Notes: a model not told the origin generated them from the letters alone. 64,000 nt of DNA from Weissella koreensis KACC 15510 (GCF_000219805.1 NC_015759.1:806001-870000), one strand, 5' to 3'. Shown: positions 1-8,492, numbered from the stretch's first letter. Numbers and translations: made by a program.

Positions 1-1
1 A

Positions 2-655
2 ATTGACGAACGGTTAATTTCGGTGTTAGGTGATACATTATCACCATATGATAATATTAAAATTATCAATCAAGATATTCTAAAAGTTGATCTAATGTCA
101 GCAGTGCAAGAAAATTTCACTGACCCTAGTGCTCCTTTAAAGATTGTTGCCAATTTGCCTTACTACATTACAACTCCCATCCTAATGCAAATTTTAGAAT
201 CAGGAATTGAAGTTGATGCCATTGTAGTAATGATGCAAAAGGAGGTTGCGGATCGCTTAGCAGCTGAACCAGGTACGAAAGAATATGGATCATTGTCATT
301 GACTGTACAATATCGTGTTCAGGCGCGGGTTGCTTTTTATGTCGATCGAACTTCATTTATTCCAAATCCAAATGTTGATTCAGCAATCGTAGTACTTGAA
401 CCTAGAGAACCGTTAGAAATTTTGCCTGATAATGAACAACGTTTATTTAAGTTATTTAAAATCGGCTTCGCAATGCGACGCAAAACATTATGGAACAATT
501 TAACGACTGCTTTCGGTAAGAATGGTGGGATGCAAGATAAATTATTAGATGCTTTAGAAATATCGAAAATTAATCCAAAAATTCGGGCGGAAAAGTTAAC
601 GTTAGAAGAGTTTATTACATTACAAAATGCATTAACTGAAGTTGGTGTGTATTAA
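2..655 (+). CDS. rsmA: 16S rRNA adenine dimethyltransferase RsmA/KsgA, 3' part
   Basis: The start lies left of the window; the frame is open from base 2, where codons reading IDERLIS precede the first possible internal start. The enzyme uses S-adenosylmethionine to dimethylate two adjacent adenines in helix 45 of 16S rRNA during 30S maturation. The visible part holds the family's motif IV (NLPYYITTPIL), which positions the target adenine, followed by FIPNPNVDSAIV and the helical C-terminal domain with FKIGFAMRRKTLWNNL. The N-terminal SAM-binding loop is outside the window. In many Firmicutes veg follows this gene on the same strand. Here a CorC/HlyC-type gene intervenes and veg points the other way. 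Assignment is secure. Confidence 0.95.
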   Translation: MDERLISVLGDTLSPYDNIKIINQDILKVDLMSAVQENFTDPSAPLKIVANLPYYITTPILMQILESGIEVDAIVVMMQKEVADRLAAEPGTKEYGSLSLTVQYRVQARVAFYVDRTSFIPNPNVDSAIVVLEPREPLEILPDNEQRLFKLFKIGFAMRRKTLWNNLTTAFGKNGGMQDKLLDALEISKINPKIRAEKLTLEEFITLQNALTEVGVY

Positions 656-708
656 AAATTGTTTGAAGATGTTAAAATAAAACAAATTTAATGTGGAGTT
701 AATCTAAT

Positions 709-738
709 CCTTTAATCCATTAAATTTATGGATTAAGG
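709..738. repeat. Inverted repeat upstream of the CorC/HlyC-type gene
   Basis: Arms TTAATCCAT (712-720) and ATGGATTAA (728-736) match perfectly around a 7-nt loop, with near-matching flanks. No T-run follows, so it is a poor intrinsic terminator for rsmA. Its right edge sits next to the -35 at 739-744, so it could be an operator. Confidence 0.5.
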
Positions 739-767
739 TTGTGTAAATAGTATTAATTCAGTATAAT
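739..767 (+). promoter_or_regulatory. Promoter of the CorC/HlyC-type gene
   Basis: The -35 is TTGTGT (739-744) and the -10 is TATAAT (762-767), with a 17-bp spacer. The start codon follows about 50 bases further on. Confidence 0.6.
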
Positions 768-818
768 TGTTGTACTTGAAATGAAAAGAACATAAAAAAG
801 AAAGAGGTATTTTATCCT

Positions 819-2195
819 ATGGATTCTGCGTCCATTATCTATAATTTAATTGCAATTGTTGTGATCTTATTATTGGCGGTCTTATTTACTTTGACCGAAT
901 ATTCGTTGGTGAAAGTCCGGCCAAGCGCTTTGAAAGCAATGGCCGAAGCTGGAGAAGGTAAACCAAGCCGTAATTTGGTCGGAGCGCTTCATATGACGGA
1001 GCATCTGACTGAATATCTTTCAACGGCCCAGGTGGGAATTACGTTGACGAGTTTGATTTTAGGTTGGATTGGTGAGGCTTTTATTGCTTCTTTGATCCTT
1101 TCAACCCATATCTTACCAAAAGAATTAGCCCACCCAGTCGCATCAATTGGTGCAATTTTGATATTTACCTTTATTCATGCGGTCTTTACAGATTTGGTAC
1201 CAAAGAATATTGCGATTGACAAACCAGTTCGAACACTGTTATTGATTGTTCGTCCGGTTCGGTTCTTCCACGTGATATTATATCCCTTAATCTATATCTT
1301 CGATCGTGCTGCTGCGTCAATCACTAAATTATTAGGTTTCAGTGCGCATCCAGATGAAGATATTTATTCACAAAATGAAATCATATCTTTATCTGAGGAT
1401 GCGGCACAAGCTGGTGAACTAGATGCAGAAGATGTGGCCTTCATGAAACGGGCCTTTGAGATGAATGATAAGGTCGCAGCTGACATTATGATTGATCGTA
1501 CTCAATTAGATGTAATTGATGTAACGGCCACTATTGGTGAAGCTGTTTCTCTGTATTTAGAAGATAAATTTTCACGTTTACCAGTAGTTGCTAATAATGA
1601 CAAAGATAAAATTTTAGGTTATGTCTTTAGTTATGACTTGGTACGGCAAATGCGAATCAATCCAGAAGCATCAGTCCGGATTGTTTTACGTAATATTCCA
1701 AATGTGTCCGAGAATCAAGACATCCAAGATATCTTGGAAGAAATGATTACCCATCGAGCACCGATTGTGGTCGTTAAAGATGAATATGGTGGAACTTCTG
1801 GAATTGTAACTGATAAAGATATATATGAAGAGTTATTTGGAACGGTACGTGATGAAATTGATGATGTTTCTGATGACTTGATTGAAAAAATTGCATCTGA
1901 TGATGAAGGCAGAATGCATTATAAAGTTAATGGTAAATTAACCTTATTTGATTTTGAAAGATATTTCAAAGTTGACATCAAAGCCTTTAGCGATTCAGAA
2001 ATGGTTACCTTAACTGGATTTATTTTAGACAAGGATCCTGATGTATCTGTAGGCAACGAATATGTTGTTTCGCACTTTAAGATCATTCCTTTGGACTATA
2101 AAGATGCATATATCAATGAATTTGAAGTAGTTAATTTAAATGAAGATGACATTGTTAAAATATATGATGATCAAAATGTAACAACAGCTGGTTAA
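819..2195 (+). CDS. Hemolysin/CorC family membrane protein with CBS pair
   Basis: This 458-residue protein has the HlyC/CorC layout. An N-terminal DUF21 (CNNM) membrane domain with about four hydrophobic segments lies in roughly residues 5-180. A pair of CBS domains follows in roughly 210-340 (IMIDRTQLDVIDV; APIVVVKDEYGGTSGIVTDKD), then a C-terminal CorC_HlyC domain. Members are linked to Mg2+ or Co2+ export; substrate and direction cannot be read here. The ATG at 819 follows an AAAGAGG ribosome-binding site. The gene is monocistronic, with its own promoter and a strong terminator. The hemolysin name is historical and no toxin function is implied. Confidence 0.88.
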   Translation: MDSASIIYNLIAIVVILLLAVLFTLTEYSLVKVRPSALKAMAEAGEGKPSRNLVGALHMTEHLTEYLSTAQVGITLTSLILGWIGEAFIASLILSTHILPKELAHPVASIGAILIFTFIHAVFTDLVPKNIAIDKPVRTLLLIVRPVRFFHVILYPLIYIFDRAAASITKLLGFSAHPDEDIYSQNEIISLSEDAAQAGELDAEDVAFMKRAFEMNDKVAADIMIDRTQLDVIDVTATIGEAVSLYLEDKFSRLPVVANNDKDKILGYVFSYDLVRQMRINPEASVRIVLRNIPNVSENQDIQDILEEMITHRAPIVVVKDEYGGTSGIVTDKDIYEELFGTVRDEIDDVSDDLIEKIASDDEGRMHYKVNGKLTLFDFERYFKVDIKAFSDSEMVTLTGFILDKDPDVSVGNEYVVSHFKIIPLDYKDAYINEFEVVNLNEDDIVKIYDDQNVTTAG

Positions 2196-2202
2196 AAAAT
2201 AA

Positions 2203-2246
2203 AAGCCCCCTAGTTTTTCTATAATAAAACTAGGGGGCTTTTTTAT
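2203..2246 (+). terminator. Terminator of the CorC/HlyC-type gene
   Basis: A GC-rich stem AGCCCCCTAGTTT / AAACTAGGGGGCT (2204-2216 / 2227-2239) is followed by a T-run. Confidence 0.92.
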
Positions 2247-2291
2247 ATATAAAAATAACCCTCTAATCTAAGTTGAGATTAGGGAGTTATT
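2245..2291 (-). terminator. Terminator of veg
   Basis: Read on the minus strand, arms AACTCCCTAATCT and AGATTAGAGGGTT enclose a short loop and are followed by ATTTTTATATA. It lies directly downstream of veg and back to back with the plus-strand terminator. Confidence 0.8.
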
Positions 2292-2324
2292 GAAAGTCCA
2301 TGTATTATAAAGTATGTATAAGAA

Positions 2325-2555
2325 TTAGAAATCTAATTCAATGTTTTTGGTTAAAATATCAGTATAACTAAATGAAGCACGATCAAATTGATCACCATCT
2401 TGTTTTAAATCTAAAACAAAGACAGAACGGAAAGTCTCACGAACAATGGCCTCATGTTCAATATTACGGTGACGACTTTCGTGTGTAGTTAAAGTAACTG
2501 ATTCTCCAATATGGGCATCAAGTGTATCTTTAATATCTGCTAATGCGGATGGCAT
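2325..2555 (-). CDS. veg: Veg family protein
   Basis: This 76-residue protein has the usual Veg length and pattern: SALADIKDTLDAHIGESVTL, then a basic HESRHRN stretch, then SVFVLDLKQDGDQFDRASFSY. Veg is a small, highly expressed Firmicute protein tied in Bacillus subtilis to biofilm matrix expression. Its biochemical role is unsettled, so I assign only the family. An AAAGGAAG site precedes the ATG. A promoter and a 10-bp leader hairpin lie upstream and a terminator downstream, so it is a single-gene unit. It faces the comEB-thyA operon divergently. Confidence 0.9.
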   Translation of the reverse strand: MPSALADIKDTLDAHIGESVTLTTHESRHRNIEHEAIVRETFRSVFVLDLKQDGDQFDRASFSYTDILTKNIELDF

Positions 2556-2595
2556 AATTCACACTTCCTTTCATGCAAGGATGACCTCGCTTTGA

Positions 2596-2621
2596 ATAAA
2601 TTGGTATATGAACCAATTTAT
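2596..2621 (-). repeat. Hairpin in the veg 5' leader
   Basis: Perfect 10-bp arms ATAAATTGGT (2596-2605) and ACCAATTTAT (2612-2621) enclose a 6-nt loop. It lies between the veg promoter and its start codon. It could stabilise the mRNA or be regulatory; it matches no riboswitch I know. Confidence 0.6.
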
Positions 2622-2660
2622 GAATCTTATAGGATGTAACTAGACTAAGCACCATTAATC

Positions 2661-2689
2661 ATTATACAACATTTTTATCTTTAATTCAA
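2661..2689 (-). promoter_or_regulatory. Promoter of veg
   Basis: On the minus strand, -35 TTGAAT (2684-2689) and -10 TATAAT (2661-2666) are separated by 17 bp. The leader is about 100 nt. Confidence 0.8.
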
Positions 2690-2709
2690 TATTGAATTAA
2701 AGAGCTATT

Positions 2710-2755
2710 TTATTTAATAATAATCTATTAGACTAAAACGTTATTTAATAATAAT
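2710..2755. repeat. 15-bp direct repeat between veg and comEB
   Basis: TTATTTAATAATAAT occurs twice without mismatch, at 2710-2724 and 2741-2755. The copies start 31 bp apart, about three helical turns. Both lie upstream of the veg -35 and the comEB -10. An UP element or a paired operator is possible. Confidence 0.75.
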
Positions 2756-2785
2756 TTTGTTCACCTGTTAAATAGACTGATAATT

Positions 2786-2794
2786 TGCTATGAT
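2786..2794 (+). promoter_or_regulatory. Extended -10 promoter of comEB-thyA
   Basis: TGC followed by TATGAT gives an extended -10 element, 31 bases before the comEB start. No good -35 is visible. Confidence 0.5.
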
Positions 2795-2825
2795 AAGGGC
2801 ACTTAAAATTAAGGTGGTTAACAAA

Positions 2826-3305
2826 ATGAATAGTGAAAGAATTGAATGGCCGCAATATTTTATGATGCAGGCCGTTATGTTGTCTTCACGTAGTACCTGT
2901 ACGCGATTACATGTAGGGGTAGTAGTAGTAAAAGATGGTCGATTAATTGCGAGTGGATACAACGGTTCAGTTGCTGGGACCCCTCATTGTAATGAAGTTG
3001 GTGATTATATGGTTGATGGACATTGTATTCGAGCAGTTCATGCTGAACAAAATGCCTTGCTCCAGATGGCTAAGATGGGAATTGCAGCTCAAGGAGCTGA
3101 AATTTACGTGACTGATTTTCCATGTGTACACTGCACAAAGTTTTTATTACAAGCGGGAATAAGCAAGATTAATTACTTACGTAGTTATCACAATGATGAT
3201 TTTGCGATGGAATTGATGCAACAAAAGCAAGTTGAATTACAACAAGTAAAGTTGACAGAATCGGATTTAAGTAAATTTCATTTTGAACAATTTTTAAACA
3301 ACTAA
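2826..3305 (+). CDS. comEB: dCMP deaminase family protein ComEB
   Basis: This zinc deaminase has 159 residues and would convert dCMP to dUMP, the substrate of the thymidylate synthase encoded next. The zinc site shows as HAE near residue 72 ([10 protein letters not shown]) and PCVHC near residues 99-103. I chose the ATG at 2826 because AAGGTGG lies 8 bases upstream; an upstream in-frame ATG at 2790 overlaps the promoter. Thymidylate synthase starts 14 bases after the stop, so the two form an operon for dTMP synthesis. The symbol comes from the Bacillus late-competence operon; no competence genes are adjacent here. Confidence 0.92.
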   Translation: MNSERIEWPQYFMMQAVMLSSRSTCTRLHVGVVVVKDGRLIASGYNGSVAGTPHCNEVGDYMVDGHCIRAVHAEQNALLQMAKMGIAAQGAEIYVTDFPCVHCTKFLLQAGISKINYLRSYHNDDFAMELMQQKQVELQQVKLTESDLSKFHFEQFLNN

Positions 3306-3319
3306 AGGAGCAATTGATC

Positions 3320-4276
3320 ATGAGTAAAAGTGAACAAGCCTATTTGGATTTCGCTAAAGATGTTTTAGAAAATGGAGAATTTAAGAACGATCGAACTGGA
3401 ACTGGAACGTATTCTGTATTTGGCCGCCAACAACGCTATGATTTGAGCGAAGGATTCCCACTTTTAACAACTAAACGAGTTGCTTTTAAATTAATAAAGA
3501 GTGAACTTCTATGGTTTTTAAAGGGTGAGACTAATATTCGGTACCTTCTTGAAAATAACAATCACATATGGGATGAGTGGGCTTTTAAAAATTGGGTTAA
3601 TTCAAGCGATTATGATGGCCCAGATATGACTGATTTTGGTCATCGTATTTATCAAGATTCTGACTTTAAATTAGCGTATGAACAACAACATCAGATATTT
3701 TGTGATTCTATTTTAAATGACGATGAATTTGCAGCTAAATATGGTGATTTAGGTCAAGTTTATGGTGCACAGTGGCGTCATTGGGAAAAAGTCCAAGGTG
3801 GATTTATTGATCAAATCGATAATGTTGTAAATGAAATTAAAACTAATCCAACTTCACGCCGATTGATAGTGTCAGCTTGGAATCCAGAAGCTGTTCCAAT
3901 GCAAGCATTACCACCATGTCATTCGTTATTTCAATTTTATGTGGTTAATGGAAAATTAAGTCTTCAATTGTATCAACGTTCGGGTGATATTTTCTTAGGA
4001 GTACCGTTTAATATTGCTTCATATGCGTTATTGTTACATATGGTAGCTGCTCAGACAGGATTAGAAGTCGGTGAATTCATTCATACTTTCGGGGACGCCC
4101 ATATTTATGCTAACCACATTGAGCAAGTCCAGGAACAATTAAATCGTCCGATGCAAGCATTACCAAAACTCAAACTTAATCCCAATGTTAAATCTATTTT
4201 TGATTATGAACTTGAAGATATTCAAATTGAAGGGTACCATCCCGCTAAATCAATTAAGGCACCTGTTGCTGTTTAA
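3320..4276 (+). CDS. thyA: Thymidylate synthase
   Basis: This 318-residue folate-dependent synthase makes dTMP from dUMP and methylene-tetrahydrofolate. The N-terminal motif [12 protein letters not shown] and the active-site segment [12 protein letters not shown] (nucleophilic Cys near residue 200) are intact, as is the dUMP-contact segment [14 protein letters not shown]. The length fits the longer lactobacillar form. The ATG at 3320 follows AAAGGAG with a 9-base gap and is preferred over a TTG six bases earlier. It is the second gene of the comEB operon. The dihydrofolate reductase gene that often follows thyA in lactobacilli is not present at this place. Confidence 0.97.
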   Translation: MSKSEQAYLDFAKDVLENGEFKNDRTGTGTYSVFGRQQRYDLSEGFPLLTTKRVAFKLIKSELLWFLKGETNIRYLLENNNHIWDEWAFKNWVNSSDYDGPDMTDFGHRIYQDSDFKLAYEQQHQIFCDSILNDDEFAAKYGDLGQVYGAQWRHWEKVQGGFIDQIDNVVNEIKTNPTSRRLIVSAWNPEAVPMQALPPCHSLFQFYVVNGKLSLQLYQRSGDIFLGVPFNIASYALLLHMVAAQTGLEVGEFIHTFGDAHIYANHIEQVQEQLNRPMQALPKLKLNPNVKSIFDYELEDIQIEGYHPAKSIKAPVAV

Positions 4277-4419
4277 GGTTGATTAAAGAAAAAAGTATAA
4301 AATTAGTAAAGATGCATTTTAAATTTCAGTAAATCCTATTAATAAATGATATTATGGATTAATAGTGAAAAATTAACATAAGAGTGGGTGACTCAGCCCC
4401 AAAAATGAGGAGAAATTTA

Positions 4420-5667
4420 ATGGATAATGAGCCAAACTTAGATGAAAATCAATCTTTAAGCCGGGTTTCACGTAATAATATGTACGATAAGGATCAAAAG
4501 CCTAAAAAGACCCGCTTAAGATATTTTAGAATCTTTGGAGTTGTCTTAGGCTGTATGGGAATTATTTTAGGTGTAATGGCTGCCAGAACTTATAATCGAG
4601 TTCATGACGCTGTTGATAAGACATATTCCAGTGCCGGAATTGATAAGTCCCGTAACGTCTCAGCTGCTTTAGAAAAGAGTAAACCTTTTACGGTCTTACT
4701 AATGGGAACTGATACAGGTGAATTAGGCCGTTCGGATGCCGGAAGAACAGATTCATTAATGTTAATGACTGTTAATCCTAAGAAAAAGCAAACGACTTTG
4801 ATGTCAATTCCACGAGACACGGTGATTGCTCCAGTTGGCTATGAGTCGGAGTTTCCTCAAAAGATGAATTCAGCATATGAATTTGGACAAGAAGCCGCAA
4901 CTATTAAAACTGTTCAAAAATGGTTGAATGTTCCAATTGATTATTATGGAATGGTAAATATGCGTGGAATGGAAGACGTGGTTAATGAAGTTGGTGGTAT
5001 TAAGGTTGTTTCACCTTTGACCTTTAAATTTAATCCTACAACGGCCCATGCTGACTCAGGTTATAATTATGGTCACGAGGATCCAGGAGATCTGTATACT
5101 TTTACTAAAAACTCAGCTACATATGGATTTAATAAAAATGCAACGGATAAAAAGTATATATATTCAAACAAGATGAATGGGGCAGCAGCGTTGGCATTCT
5201 CACGGATGCGTTATGATGACCCACAAGGTGATTATGGGCGAACTCAACGCCAACGTTTAGTTCTACAAGCTATTATGACGAAGGCTAAATCAAATCCAAC
5301 TCGCTTGGTTAATCAAAGCTTTTTGAATACAATTTCTAAAAATGCGCGAACTGATCTAACATATGATGATATGATGCTGATTGTAAAGAATTATTTGCCA
5401 GCAGCTAATAAAATTGTGACAGATCATATTCAAGGTGGTGGTCAGGAAATTAATGGTGTTTCATATGAACATGTTACGCGTAGCGAGCAACAGCGAGCGA
5501 CAAATGTTTTGCGAAAATCATTAAATCTTAAAAAGGCGAAGGCTGGACCTTTGTATGCAGGTAAGGTTTCTGATTATAAAATAGAATCGAATGGTTTACC
5601 AACGTTAGAGCAGGAAGAGTCAACTGAGAGTGATAGTTCAAGTACTATTACAGCAAGTACAGAATAA
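4420..5667 (+). CDS. LytR-CpsA-Psr family cell-wall polymer ligase
   Basis: This is a 415-residue LCP protein. A basic cytoplasmic N-terminus is followed by one membrane segment (about residues 35-57), then the extracellular LCP domain from about residue 90 (FTVLLMGTDTGELGRSDAGR; LMSIPRDTVI). LCP proteins move teichoic acid or capsular glycan from a lipid carrier to peptidoglycan; which polymer is unknown. The C-terminus is a serine- and threonine-rich tail. ATG at 4420 is preceded by GAGGAGA; an in-frame GTG 36 bases earlier lacks a good site. It stands alone with its own terminator. Confidence 0.9.
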   Translation: MDNEPNLDENQSLSRVSRNNMYDKDQKPKKTRLRYFRIFGVVLGCMGIILGVMAARTYNRVHDAVDKTYSSAGIDKSRNVSAALEKSKPFTVLLMGTDTGELGRSDAGRTDSLMLMTVNPKKKQTTLMSIPRDTVIAPVGYESEFPQKMNSAYEFGQEAATIKTVQKWLNVPIDYYGMVNMRGMEDVVNEVGGIKVVSPLTFKFNPTTAHADSGYNYGHEDPGDLYTFTKNSATYGFNKNATDKKYIYSNKMNGAAALAFSRMRYDDPQGDYGRTQRQRLVLQAIMTKAKSNPTRLVNQSFLNTISKNARTDLTYDDMMLIVKNYLPAANKIVTDHIQGGGQEINGVSYEHVTRSEQQRATNVLRKSLNLKKAKAGPLYAGKVSDYKIESNGLPTLEQEESTESDSSSTITASTE

Positions 5668-5673
5668 ATTAAA

Positions 5674-5714
5674 AAACAAGGTTTCGTATCAAAATCGAAC
5701 CTTGTTTTTTTAAA
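5674..5714 (+). terminator. Terminator of the LCP gene
   Basis: Arms AACAAGGTTTCG and CGAACCTTGTT are followed by eight T. Confidence 0.85.
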
Positions 5715-5792
5715 TTAGAATGATGTTAGTTAGTTAGTTAAAAAAGCTATGATGATATAAATTTATCAAAAGATTAGCCTTTTGAAATTCGC

Positions 5793-5826
5793 TTGACAGT
5801 ATATGACATATAATATAGTCTACAAT
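5793..5826 (+). promoter_or_regulatory. Probable promoter of the HAAS/DUF4097 operon
   Basis: TTGACA (5793-5798) is followed by an AT-rich stretch with three possible -10 boxes: TATAAT at 5809, TATAGT at 5814 (15-bp spacer) and TACAAT at 5821. None has the ideal 17-bp spacer, so the exact -10 is uncertain. The TATATGACATATAATATA stretch is partly symmetric, as seen at PadR-type operators. Confidence 0.45.
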
Positions 5827-5868
5827 AGAGATTATTAGAATGTTTTGGAATTTATACGGAGGAAAGCA

Positions 5869-6501
5869 ATGAAAAGTAATATTTACTTTTCGCAACTTGA
5901 AGGTCATTTAGTCGGGTTACCGGAAGATAAAAAAAACGAAATTATTCAAGATTATCGAATCTATGCAGAAAAGAATGAGTTAAGTGGGGAACTCTTGATC
6001 AATGAGTTAGGAACTCCACGGCAATTAGCACAAAAAGCAATGGTTGAATATTCGATTGATGCTGATACTATTGCTGAAAATAATAGTTTAATTAATGGTG
6101 AATTTAGTTTTACACATCGAATCAAACAGATTCGCCGACAATTTCAGTTGTTGGGAATGGTCATTGGTTTACTAATGTCCAATGTTGCTTGGTATCCAGC
6201 GATGTTTTTAATTTTTATAGGCTTATTTTTGATGACAGTAATTATGGTTATTATTGACTTAGGATTAGTATTAATCTTATTAATGGGAATTTATCAAATT
6301 TTCATGGGGATTTCAGTGTTTGGTCACCACCATGCAATTGCTATTTTCCAAGGTGGTGTTGGAATATTTCTAATTGGAATTCAATTTGTTGGTTGGCCAA
6401 TTGCTGGTGCTATGATGCATGGATTAATGAATTTATTGATGCGTTATACGAAGTCGGTAGGATTACGTTTTGCTAAAATCACAGGAGTAGATCATGAATA
6501 A
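5869..6501 (+). CDS. HAAS (DUF1700) family membrane protein
   Basis: The 210-residue protein has an N-terminal helical HAAS domain (FSQLEGHLVGLPEDKKNEII, with an ELGTPRQLAQ turn) and then about four hydrophobic segments. Such proteins are usually encoded between a PadR-type repressor and a DUF4097 protein and are thought to form an envelope-stress or signalling unit. The DUF4097 partner follows with an 8-base overlap, but no padR gene is next to it. The ATG at 5869 follows ACGGAGGAAAG. The molecular role is unknown. Confidence 0.75.
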   Translation: MKSNIYFSQLEGHLVGLPEDKKNEIIQDYRIYAEKNELSGELLINELGTPRQLAQKAMVEYSIDADTIAENNSLINGEFSFTHRIKQIRRQFQLLGMVIGLLMSNVAWYPAMFLIFIGLFLMTVIMVIIDLGLVLILLMGIYQIFMGISVFGHHHAIAIFQGGVGIFLIGIQFVGWPIAGAMMHGLMNLLMRYTKSVGLRFAKITGVDHE

Positions 6502-7501
6502 AATTATTCGCTCATTCATCATTGGCTTCATTTTAATGGTGTTAGGGATTGTATTTATGGTCTTTGGTTCCATGAATGGTGGAGGAACTAGAGTGTTTTG
6601 GCATCACGGTCATTTTTGGGTACCTAATAATGTTAAAATTAACCAAAAAATTAAAGACATTAATGATATTACAATTCAAGGTGATACATTAGATATTGAG
6701 ATTCAACCAGATCAAAATATTAAGAATGGAATTGTCGTTGAAGGAAATATTACGAACGATGCTGGATTTAAAATCCATAAGGACCAAAAGACATTAAAAC
6801 TTACTTATCAAAATATGAACGATAATATGCCTAGTTTTTCAGATGTCTTACAAGATGAAGATCATTTAACAATTAAAGTTCCAACAGAAGTAAAGCTACA
6901 AAAGATTAAATTTAATGTGCAGAATGGTAATATTGAGTTAAATCAAATAGCAGCTAAAAATACGCGTTTGAATAACATTGAAGGACAAATTAAAATTTTG
7001 CATAGTAATATAAATCAATTAGATTTGAATAATGATAATGGAGCAACTCATATTGATGGATTAATAAGTAAACATACTAATATGAATACTGGTTCAGGTA
7101 ACGTTAATTTACGTAATTTGAAAAGCGATAAAACTCAAGTTCACATTGATGAAGCTGAGCTGATTGTTCAAAAAAGTCAATTAGGTCAAGCGTTACTAAG
7201 TGTTAATAAAGGAATGACGACACTAAATCAAGTTTCGGCTCAAGATTTATTTGCACAATCAATTTATGGTGATTATAATTTAAAAGGGCTTAAATTAGCA
7301 GGAGCAGGTACGATTGCAACGCAAAGTGGTAATATCACTGCTCAACAACAATCTGATTTAGGATATCGTTTAGTGGTTCAAAATCAAGGTAAAATTGAGT
7401 TTAAGCATATATCAGCTAAAAAGTGGTATCAAACTAATTTTGATCAAGATGATCGATTAACATTGACAACATACCGTGGAGATATCATGGTAGACAAGTA
7501 A
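6494..7501 (+). CDS. DUF4097-type repeat surface protein
   Basis: This 335-residue protein has one N-terminal membrane segment (about residues 5-26). A long beta-rich, Asn- and Gln-rich region follows, with short repeating turns (DINDITIQGDTLDIEIQ; GNIELNQIAAKNTRLNN), as in DUF4097 beta-helix proteins. It is probably anchored with the repeat domain outside. It overlaps the HAAS gene by 8 bases, so translation is probably coupled. The next gene, uppP, begins 16 bases downstream and may be co-transcribed. Function is unknown; an interaction or sensor role with the HAAS protein is inference from repeated pairing. Confidence 0.75.
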   Translation: MNKIIRSFIIGFILMVLGIVFMVFGSMNGGGTRVFWHHGHFWVPNNVKINQKIKDINDITIQGDTLDIEIQPDQNIKNGIVVEGNITNDAGFKIHKDQKTLKLTYQNMNDNMPSFSDVLQDEDHLTIKVPTEVKLQKIKFNVQNGNIELNQIAAKNTRLNNIEGQIKILHSNINQLDLNNDNGATHIDGLISKHTNMNTGSGNVNLRNLKSDKTQVHIDEAELIVQKSQLGQALLSVNKGMTTLNQVSAQDLFAQSIYGDYNLKGLKLAGAGTIATQSGNITAQQQSDLGYRLVVQNQGKIEFKHISAKKWYQTNFDQDDRLTLTTYRGDIMVDK

Positions 7502-7517
7502 CGAAAGAGGACATAGA

Positions 7518-8372
7518 ATGTTTGATTTTATTAAATCAATAATTATTGGGATTGTTGAAGGATTGACTGAGTTTTTACCGGTTTCATCAACTGGACATAT
7601 TATTATTGCTGAATCATTAATGAAAATACCTGGTGGTACGGTCTGGACTAAAGCTTTCATGAATGTCTTTGATTATGTGATTCAATTAGGGGCTATCATG
7701 GCCGTGATTCAATTGTACTTCCATAAATTGAATCCATTTTCACCGAAAAAAAATGGAATTGAAAAACAACAAACTTGGCAATTATGGTTTAAAGTGATTG
7801 TAGCTTGTTTGCCTGCTGCAGTGATTGGATTATTATTGAATGATTTTATGGACGCTCATTTTATGACGCCAACGGTGGTAGCTAGTGCCTTAATCTTTTA
7901 TGGTATTTTATTTATTTTTATGGAAAAGCATAATGAACGTGAAGACGTACAGCCATGGTTAACCGATGTAAATAAAATGTCTTATAAATTAGCATTTACA
8001 ATTGGGTTGATTCAAGTTCTGTCAATTGTTCCTGGAACATCTCGCTCAGGAGCGACTATCTTAGGAGCTGTATTCCTCGGCGTATCACGAGTAGCTGCAG
8101 CTGAATTTTCGTTCTTCCTCAGTATTCCGGTAATGGTAGGAGTTTCAATCCTAAAGTTGGGTAGTTTCTTCCATAAGGGTGGTACTTTCACTGGAATGCA
8201 AGGAATTGTCCTTGCTATTGGGTTCATTGTTTCATGGATTGTGGCTTGGTATGCAATCAAATTTATGATGAACTATATTAAGCAAAATGATTTCAAGGCC
8301 TTTGGTTGGTACCGAATTGTAATTGGAATTGTTGTTATTATTTTGGGTGCTTTTGGATTATTACATATGTAA
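7518..8372 (+). CDS. uppP: Undecaprenyl-diphosphatase UppP (BacA)
   Basis: This 284-residue polytopic enzyme removes a phosphate from undecaprenyl diphosphate, recycling the lipid carrier for peptidoglycan and wall polymers; extra activity gives bacitracin tolerance. Both signature segments are present: EGLTEFLPVSSTGH (residues 14-27) and VPGTSRSGATILGAVFLG (about residues 173-190). Seven or eight hydrophobic segments are visible. The ATG at 7518 follows AAAGAGG. It probably ends the transcript that starts with the HAAS gene, since only 16 bases separate it from DUF4097 and a terminator follows. Confidence 0.96.
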   Translation: MFDFIKSIIIGIVEGLTEFLPVSSTGHIIIAESLMKIPGGTVWTKAFMNVFDYVIQLGAIMAVIQLYFHKLNPFSPKKNGIEKQQTWQLWFKVIVACLPAAVIGLLLNDFMDAHFMTPTVVASALIFYGILFIFMEKHNEREDVQPWLTDVNKMSYKLAFTIGLIQVLSIVPGTSRSGATILGAVFLGVSRVAAAEFSFFLSIPVMVGVSILKLGSFFHKGGTFTGMQGIVLAIGFIVSWIVAWYAIKFMMNYIKQNDFKAFGWYRIVIGIVVIILGAFGLLHM

Positions 8373-8383
8373 TTAATAAATAT

Positions 8384-8428
8384 GAGCTTGTTACTTGGGA
8401 GATATATCTTGAGTAATAAGCTTTTTTA
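8384..8428 (+). terminator. Terminator of uppP
   Basis: A long imperfect stem pairs GAGCTTGTTACTTGGGAGA with TCTTGAGTAATAAGCTT and is followed by TTTTT. Confidence 0.75.
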
Positions 8429-8429
8429 T

Positions 8430-8457
8430 TTGAAATCACTACTATTTTCCGTATAAT
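8430..8457 (+). promoter_or_regulatory. Promoter of the YihY/BrkB gene
   Basis: -35 TTGAAA (8430-8435) and -10 TATAAT (8452-8457) have a 16-bp spacer. Confidence 0.7.
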
Positions 8458-8475
8458 TTAAGATATGACGGAAAA
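8445..8475. repeat. Inverted repeat bracketing the YihY promoter -10
   Basis: Perfect 8-bp arms TTTTCCGT (8445-8452) and ACGGAAAA (8468-8475) flank the -10 and the likely start of transcription. This is a good place for a repressor site. Confidence 0.6.
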
Positions 8476-8492
8476 TAAGGCTGGATAAAGTT

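Noticed and set aside
2734..2746. CTAAAACGTTATT here and again at 14849, like the LacI-type operator
   Set aside because: They share only the AAACGTT core, lack the right-hand AAC arm, and lie before unrelated genes; chance in AT-rich DNA is likely.
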